DNA of 64,000 bases from Mactromeris polynyma (Eukaryota > Mollusca > Bivalvia > Venerida > Mactridae), in contig JASFXZ010000034.1 in NCBI GenBank assembly GCA_032209605.1, positions 6,965,768 through 7,029,767 on the forward strand, in the 5' to 3' direction. Shown piece after piece: positions 12,601 through 21,600 of the stretch. The position numbers were made by a program, and so were the translations under genes. Numbering within the stretch: the stretch's first letter is position 1; each line of letters begins with the position of its first letter. The notes below the pieces were generated by a model that searched no databases, was not told the origin of the DNA, and saw only the letters and a program-made list of their open reading frames with translations.

Positions 12601-15600
12601 TCTTACTAGAATGGCATATTTTATCCTATGTAATTGATAATGTTTTGTATACATGTATATATATGATGAGACGTTAATAAACTAAATATATATAGTAAAT
12701 ATATATAGTAAATATATATAGTAAATATATATAGTAAATATATATAGTAAATATATATAGTAAATATATGTATGATAATTATTTATATATACTGAATTAG
12801 ATTGTTTTGATAAGCATACTTTTTTAGTCATGTGCAGCTTTCTGGGATAAATATCAAGAATGATCTCCCTTGATTAGCGGCTTTGTTAAAGCCGGTCCCT
12901 CTGATTGGATTGTGTCCCTTCCACGCGAAAATCATACCTGTCAAAATTTGTCAATAATCAATATAGGAGGTGTTGTAAACAATCGATCGATTTTGTAGAA
13001 CCCCGGCTATACAGCTTATGATAATAAATTATACTGTTAAATGTGTAAACACAAAAAAGAACAGAATGTATTGTTTTCATTTTATTTATCTATTGGTCAA
13101 TACATAATAACACAGACCTTTATGGTTTATAGGTCCATGATAATAATAATTATGTGATTTTTTTTTGAACTGTCAAATTTCACACGTGGCGACATATCAT
13201 GGGATTTTATCTCCAACTCTAAGGAGTCTTTGTAGTTTTTCATTTTCATTTGCCAGATGCTTTTCCTCAGACTGTAATTTATCAATCAATTTATTTTTCA
13301 TTTCAACATCGTCCTGTTTATGAGAGTATTTGTCAGACAATGATTTTAACTGATTTACAAGTTTGCCATTTTAATTCACAAATCTTTGGGCAAAATAAGG
13401 AAGCAAAATGTAACGCACACATAATAATGAAAGGCACCCAATGATTGTAAGTGTCATTTTCTCTCTGTATTATGTTTGGAAAATATTATAGTGTTAAATT
13501 GTCATCTTTTCCAGGTGACACTGTTTTATCATCATATAGATACAAACATGTTTATGGGTATCCATACTTTCTTTTATCATTCAGACTATTTAGTGTATCA
13601 CACAGGAGACCATTGTGAGTTATCTCCCTTTTTCCATTCTAGAGTTCTCTCCCCTTGTTCCTTCTATAGTATATATACTACCATATATAATTATACATAT
13701 ACAAGACAAGGGATAAAGGGAGAGAACTTTGGAAAGGATAAAAGGAGAGAACTGTTGACACTTTCCTGGGTGTATCACATAAAAGATTACTGTTTTAAGA
13801 ATGTGTTTAATGTCCATCAATCAGCAGTTTACATATGCATGTCGGGTTCATCCTTCCTACTCCCTTTGTATTAATAACTCATTTGATAAATTATGGACAA
13901 TTTATGTTTATTTCAGTGCTAGGTATGACGTCACCGGCCATTGGACGAGAATGTTTGTTTATGTTTATACAGGGAGTCATATATATGCTGATTGTTCTGT
14001 GTATCGAGTTGGGACTTTTCCGACGTATTTTTGTTGCCAGTGTGCAGAAAGTCGCTCATGGATATTTGCAGCCAACAGGCAACTTGCAATCTGATAGTGA
14101 CGTTTTAGCAGAAACTGACAGAATCAACGCCACTCCGATACATAACCTGATACAGTCTGACTCACTAATACTCAAAGTAAGTACCGACTCACTAATACTC
14201 AAAGTAAGTACTGACTCACAAATACTCAAAGTAAGTACCGACTCACTAATACTCAAAGTAAGTACTGACTCACTAATACTCAAAGTAAGTACCGACTCAC
14301 TAATACTCAAAGTAAGTACCGACTCACTATTACTCAAAGTAAGTACCGACTCACTAATACTCAAAGTAAGTACCGACTCACTAATACTCAAAGTAAGTAC
14401 CGACTCACTAATACTCAAAGTAAGTACCGACTCACTAATACTCAAAGTAAGTAACGACTCACTAATACTCAAAGTAAGTAACGACTCACTAATACTCAAA
14501 GTAAGTACCGACTCACTAATACTCAAAGTAAGTAACGACTCACTAATACTCAAAGTAAGTACCGACTCACTAATACTCAAAGTAAGTACCGACTCACTAA
14601 TACTCAAAGTAAGTGCCGGCTCACTAATACTCAAAGTAAGTACCGACTCACTAATACTCAAAGTAAGTACTGACTCACTAATACTCAAAGTAAGTACTGA
14701 CTCACTAATACTCAAAGTAAGTACTGACTCACTAATACTCAAAGTAAGTACTGACTCACTAATACTCAAAGTAAGTACTGACTCACTAATACTCAAAGTA
14801 AGTACAGTGCAACCTCTCTAGAGCAACACACTGAGAGGGACACTTATTGTGTTGGTTGTTGAGAGGTTATTGTGTTGGTTGTTGATAGGTTATTGTGTTG
14901 GTTGTTGAGAGGTTATTGTGTTGTCTGTTGAGAGGTTATTGTGTTGGTTGTTGAGAGGTTATTGTGTTGTCTGTTGAGAGGTTATTGTGTTGGTTGTTGA
15001 GAGGTTATTGTGTTGGTTGTTGAGAGGTTATTGTGTTGTCTGTTGAGAGGTTATTGTGTTGGTTGTTGAGAGGTTATTGTGTTGTTTGTTGAGAGGTTAT
15101 TGTGTTGTCTGTTGAGAGGTTATTGTGTTGTCTGTTGAGTGGTTATTGTGTTGGTTGTTGAGAGGTTATTGTGTTGTATGTTGAGAGGTTATTGTGTTGT
15201 CTGTTGAGAGGTTATTGTGTTGGTTGTTGAGAGGTTATTGTGTTGTATGTTGAGAGGTTATTGTGTTGTCTGTTGAGAGGTTATTGTGTTGGTTGTTGAG
15301 AGGTTATTGTGTTGTATGTTGAGAGGTTATTGTGTTGTCTGTTGAGAGGTTATTGTGTTGTATGTTGAGAGGTTAAATTGATTGTACATTTTTATTACAG
15401 GAAAATTGATACAGTAAAATATCAATAATATGAAACTTTCATATGTTTCACATCGCATGTTTATGTTTGAGCTCTTCTGCAATTTCACCAGAACTTTCTA
15501 TTAATAACTTAATTAAATTGAAAACTAGTTTCCCTGGCAAGCAAATTGAAAACATCTTCACATGAAACAAATTTGGGGCAAATCTTGATGGTTGTAGGAA

Positions 15601-18600
15601 TGGTAGGGCTATTTTGATCTGTCATATTTTGTGACTGGCAGTGTCAGTGGTTAGGTTGTAAAGCTAGATTTCACGAGTCCTCTGTGGTGAAATTGGACTG
15701 ATTGTTCATTTTGTTTGTTAAAATGGTATGTGCCTTAACAATGATAAAGAATGTATTGGATTTCAGAATGTGAGTAAAGTCTATAATACAGGATTTCAAG
15801 CCGTAAAGAATGTATCATGTGGAATACAAGCTAATGAATGCTTTGGTTTGTTGGGACAAAATGGAGCTGGAAAATCTACAACATTCAAAATGTTCACAGG
15901 GGAAGAAATCATCACCTCAGGAGATGCTTTCCTCAACAATCTGTCATTAAAATCTGATTTGAAAGAAGTAGGTACCAATATCTTACAGCCATCTATTTAT
16001 TTTTAATTTTGACCTAAGATAATTGTGCTGAGTAAACAGGTTTTGTTTAGAATATATACAACTGTAACTGACAACTGATTGTTCATCAGTTTGTGACCTC
16101 ACTGAAACTTCCTGACATGAATTACATATGAAGGACTAATGACGTTTTTACTAGGGATGTCACAGAATGGCAATTATGGTATTCGAATATTCAGTCAACC
16201 TTCCGAACGAATATTTTAATATTCGAACATTCGACCTTCTTATTTAATAAAATTACATTTGAAACTTGAAGTTTAACTTCATGCTTATACATTTTTTGTT
16301 TTAAGCTGATATTTTAAGTTGTAAAAATCCCCACGATTACTTATATTTTCAGTGCCTAGGTGTTACCACCAGAGTGTTATATCTCTCTTGCACCCAAATA
16401 TACATCATGACATGTCAATTAACACCTTTAGATATTATTTTTCACGCGTAAAATGTCATTCAATGCGATAATACACTTGCATACAGCTTTTATATTTAAA
16501 ATACATATTTATCGAATATTCAAATGCCCAATCAGTATTCGAATATTTGGATGTACAAACGAATGTTCGAATATTCGTTGACATCACTAGTTTTTACATC
16601 ATCTTCCATGAAATTGTTATGAAGAATATACATCTTTTTTACTTCAAGATCACTGAATTCAAACTCCACAGTCACTGCTAATTATGTGTATATCAAAGCT
16701 AATATAGGTGCTTTTGCAAGTTGGAAGCACTTTCAATATAAATATTGAACTATGCCTGGTTTATATAAGAGACGAAACATGAGAAAGGAGGTAATGAATA
16801 GATGGCTCATCCATCTCATATATAGCTTGTCTGATGCAGTGCTGGAGTGTAGGACAAAACCCCCTCCGGACAAAATCCCCTTTGCTCATTTTGTACAAGG
16901 TGGACAAAATGAAGGGGATTTTGTCCACCTTGTTATTTTAATCCATGAAGGGGATTTTGTCCACCTTGTAAAATTCATGAAGGGGATTTTGTCCCACTTG
17001 TAAAATTCATGAAGGGGATTTTGTCCCACTTGTAAAATTCATGAAGGGGATTTTGTCCACCTTGTAAAATTCATGAAGGGGATTTTGTCCTACTTGTAAA
17101 ATCCATGAAGGGGATTTTGTCTACCTTGTAAAATCCATGAAGGGGATTTTGTCCACCTTGTAAAATCCATGAAGGGGATTTTGTCCACCTTGTAAAATTC
17201 ATGAAGGGGATTTTGTCCACCTTGTAAAATTCATGAAGGGGATTTTGTCCACCTTGTAAAATTCATGAAGGGGATTTTGTCCACCTTGTAAAATCCATGA
17301 AGGGGATTTTGTCCACCTTGTAAAATTCATGAAGGGGATTTTGTCCACCTTGTAAAATTCATGAAGGGGATTTTGTCCACCTTGTAAAATTCATGAAGGG
17401 GATTTTGTCCACCTTGTAAAATTCATGAAGGGGATTTTGTCCACCTTGTAAAATTCATGAAGGGGATTTTGTCCACCTTGTAAAATTCATGAAGGGGATT
17501 TTGTCCACCTTGTAAAATTCATGAAGGGGATTTTGTCCACCTTGTAAAATTCATGAAGAGGATTTTGTCCACCTTGTAAAATTCATGAAGGGAATTTTGT
17601 CCACCTTGTAAAATCCATGAAGGGGATTTTGTCCACCTTGTACAAAATGAGCGAAGGGGATTTTGTCCGGAGGGGATTTTGTCAGGAGGGGGTTTTGTCC
17701 GGCTCCCGCAGTGCTCTGTTGTTAGACATTTTACAATTAACTTGATTTTGTCATCTTCTCTTGGTATAGATTTAACTTTAGCTCCATTACTTTCCCCTGT
17801 TAGGATCTGACTACACACCGTAAGAGGTCACGTTCATATAACCTATCTCAAAATAGAAATGCGTAACCAGGTGCTTGTTTGTGGTCCAATGAAATTTCTT
17901 CTTACAAAACCGTGTTTGTCGTCTTTCTCAAAATGGCTTTATCGTTTATTCAGAGTTTCTGTTTATACTGTTTGTTAACGTCCTTCCTGCCGCTTCCGGT
18001 TATAAATATTTGTAAAAACGAAACACCACACAAACAACACCGATCAACCAAAGAATGTTGCTGTGTAGGAGTTGCGGTTGTGTCCAAGGGCGCAGCCATA
18101 TTGAAATTGACAAAAATATGTTATTGGAACGCCTCGGTAATCTACGCTCAATATACTTTACAGAGCTCGTCGGAGATCAACGAATATTCATAACTCTATA
18201 CCGCAGCATTTTGCAGTCGACAATTTGATTGGCTACTCAAAGGTCACATGAATGTGACCTGTATTGTGCAGTCATCAGATCTAGTTAGCGTATAGTATAG
18301 GAGCGTGCGACTGGAGCTGATTTTAATGAGATTGGATTTGGTCATGATACAACAGCTACTGTGGACTTTCAGTGCTCTGATGAATGTTATCGGTGAAATG
18401 TTTCCAATTATGTTTCTTCATTATGTAACCAGATAATATAGAAACTCAATATTTTGTGTAAGAAGATGTATTTGTTTCTCATAGGTCCATCGTAACATTG
18501 GATACTGTCCACAGTTTGATGCCTTGATTGACCAGATGACCGGTAGAGAAACATTGTATATGTATGCACGTTTACGGGGAATAAAACAATCAAACATTCC

Positions 18601-21600
18601 CAGTGTAGTGAATCAGTTGGTTGAAGTTCTAATGTTAAATGAACATATTGACAAACAGACCGTTCATTATAGGTAAAATGCTATTCTAGTATTTGAGAGT
18701 AGTACTGGTTACTTATAGTACAATGTATATTAAACACCATTAAAATGCAACTAAAAATCGTCCACCACAGTATGGTGACTTTTAATTCACAAACATAATT
18801 TCCTAAACTTAATCCATTATTAAATATGAGTACTAAGGCCATAGCCTATTGGCTTTTTGAAGAATGTTTTACTCATTTGTCACAATAAATTGCTTTTGAC
18901 ACTTGGAACAAAATGAAATTTTAAGTGATATACATGTAGTTGCATTTTAATGGCATTAAATGTACATGAGTGTGATCGACATCCTCTCTTAAACATCAGA
19001 ATCAAATTTCCTGCATTGTTCTGGAGAGATTGTACTCTATACGCACATAATGTACCGAATATTCCCTAATAAACACACCTGGGGCATTATATTTTGAGGA
19101 GGGAGGCATTATATTTTGAGGAGGGGGGTATTATATTTTGAGAAGGAGGGGGGTATTATATTTTGAGAAGGAGGGGGGCATTATATTTTGAGAAGGATGG
19201 TGCATTATATTTTGAGAAGGAGGGGGCATTATATTTTGAGAAGGAGGGGGGTATTATATTTTGAGAAGGAGGGGGGCATTATATTTTGAGAAGGAGGGGG
19301 GCATTTAATTAAGGTAAAACAATTCCTAAAAGTCACTTATTTTTAAATCTCGTATACATTAACTTTTGATCTAAACCGAAAGTGTCGAAACTTGAACTCA
19401 CTACCCTAATATATCTTCCAAACTAAAGGTGGGGTGTTAATTAGGGGAGGGGTGTTTATTAGGGAATATTCAGTATCTATAACAGTTATAAAGAGTTTCA
19501 ACAATAACTGTTTTGTTGTTCTAAATAAGTACAGGAAAAGGAGGTTTGCTTTAAAAAAATATCTGACATTATAGAAAATCCTTTTCATTCTATCAGAGGA
19601 TGCTTAATGAATCCTAAAATTAAGAGGTTTTAGTATGAAATTAACCCATTTCTCAACCATCTATGTGAAATCTGTTCTTTACACTAAAATATTAAAAAAA
19701 TACTGTGAATGTTTTATTACATGCATGCATTTCAAAGTTTACTTATCAAATGTGCAACATGTTTTGTCTGTATATTGATTTAATTATTTTAATAAATTAT
19801 AACAGTTATGATTTACATCAATTAGATGTACAAAAAATAGTTATTGTCAAGGTCTGATTAATGTGTTTGTATTTTCCACATTACAAGAGTACATAACATT
19901 TTGCCATTATATGTATCAAGGAATCTGAGGAAGAAATCAGCATTCATTGTGAACATTGACTTGTAATGTTTGTTCAGTAAGGCCATGCCAAATTGGAATT
20001 TTGTTAAGCGTCAACCTAAGTTCGCGAAACCTAGCTCATAACGAAAAAAAAATATCCTCAGATAATAAGTGATGCATAATTTTAAATATTTCAATGAAAG
20101 AAACATTATAAAAACAAAACAAAATGGTTTGTTTCAAAACTAGATCTATACATGAATAAATCTAATTTAAAACTGACTGGTTTTCACACAAATTGAATAG
20201 TTTTCACACAATAATCACATCGTTGTTGGATCTCAACTAAAATTGCCGTTGTCGAATCCTGGATATGGAAAATATTTGAGAATTTCTTGCTTAGAAAAAA
20301 TGATTATTTTTTGGCTCGAGGAGCGCAAAACCTAGGCGCACGTGGACGCTTAACAAAATTTCAATTTGGCATGGCCTTATGAATTGCATGACTAACTGCA
20401 ATGTTTCGTTATGATGTTTTAGTGGTGGTAACAAGAGAAAACTGAGTACAGCAATCAGTTTAATTGGTGATCCACCATTTATATTCCTTGATGAACCAAC
20501 CACTGGATTAGATCCAGCTGCTAGACGTCAGTTATGGAACGTTATTGCTGGTGTACGAGCAAGTGGAAGGACAGTTGTTCTCATTTCTCACAGGTTTGTC
20601 TCCACTTCACATCTACATGCATAGTTTTGTTTCAATTTGATAATACAGTGTACGCCCAACTACTACGAGTGAACTGAAACGTTCCATTGCTCATGAAATC
20701 AGGGGAATAAGCGGTGAAACATGCCATTCAGTGAGTGTGAACTTTAAGAAGCGTTTGGATGCGGTGCGACGTCATAATGGACGTCATTTCGAATATGCTA
20801 TGTAAAATTCATTGTTTTTGTTGGTTTCGGTCATTTTGTTGTTATTTGTCAAGACTTGATGTTGCACATGTATCAAAACTGCAATCTTTCCCGTGCATGA
20901 AAGTTGTTTTTATTTATTGACTTTTGCTGTATTACAAAAGTTATTAGCAGCTGAAAGTATAACATGTATTATGAAGCACCCTGTACAAGCGAGTTACAGT
21001 AAAACTTCGAAACCTCGAACAGTTTTGGCTCGAACACAGTAGATACCTCGAACAGGTTCTTAGGTCCCGGCGAAACCCCTTCTTATTTCATATTATCGAA
21101 CAGTAGATCACTCGAACACAGATAGGTCGAACACTCGAACAGGGTTTGCGGTCCCTAGATACATTGTTCATCATAGATAGGTCGAACAATACAATAATTC
21201 ACACCTTTCATGGACTGAGCGATATTCTATTGTTTGTTGACAGGTAAGATTGGTGACACGCGTTACAATGTACATATACTTATATGGCAAACAAGTCACT
21301 TAACGGATCTATTAAAGATTGGATGAAGTCCAAACGGGAATTATTCATGTTTACATATACTGATATTGTATGTCTGCCACGAACGACAACTGTGATAGTA
21401 CTGTTTGTCTAAAAATAGAACATCATAATTGCTTAATATCGTGTCTGTATATTAGTCATGTGTGTAAGACTAAACAAGTCATTTATTTAAATATTTTTAA
21501 ATAGTTTTCTTTCATTTCTTTTTTTATTATTATTATTACATGTATTATATGAATAATGATGTGACTTTTGATAGACGTGCATTCAGTATGAAAACAATAA

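Noticed and set aside
13515..13620. Candidate ABCA exon starting after tttccag at 13514
   Set aside because: The frame compatible with exon 11 hits a stop, and available donors give the wrong phase for exon 12.
14056..14796. 246-codon minus-strand frame rich in SISESVLTL repeats
   Set aside because: It is the complement of the 27-bp donor array; the plus strand has the exon context and explains the sequence.
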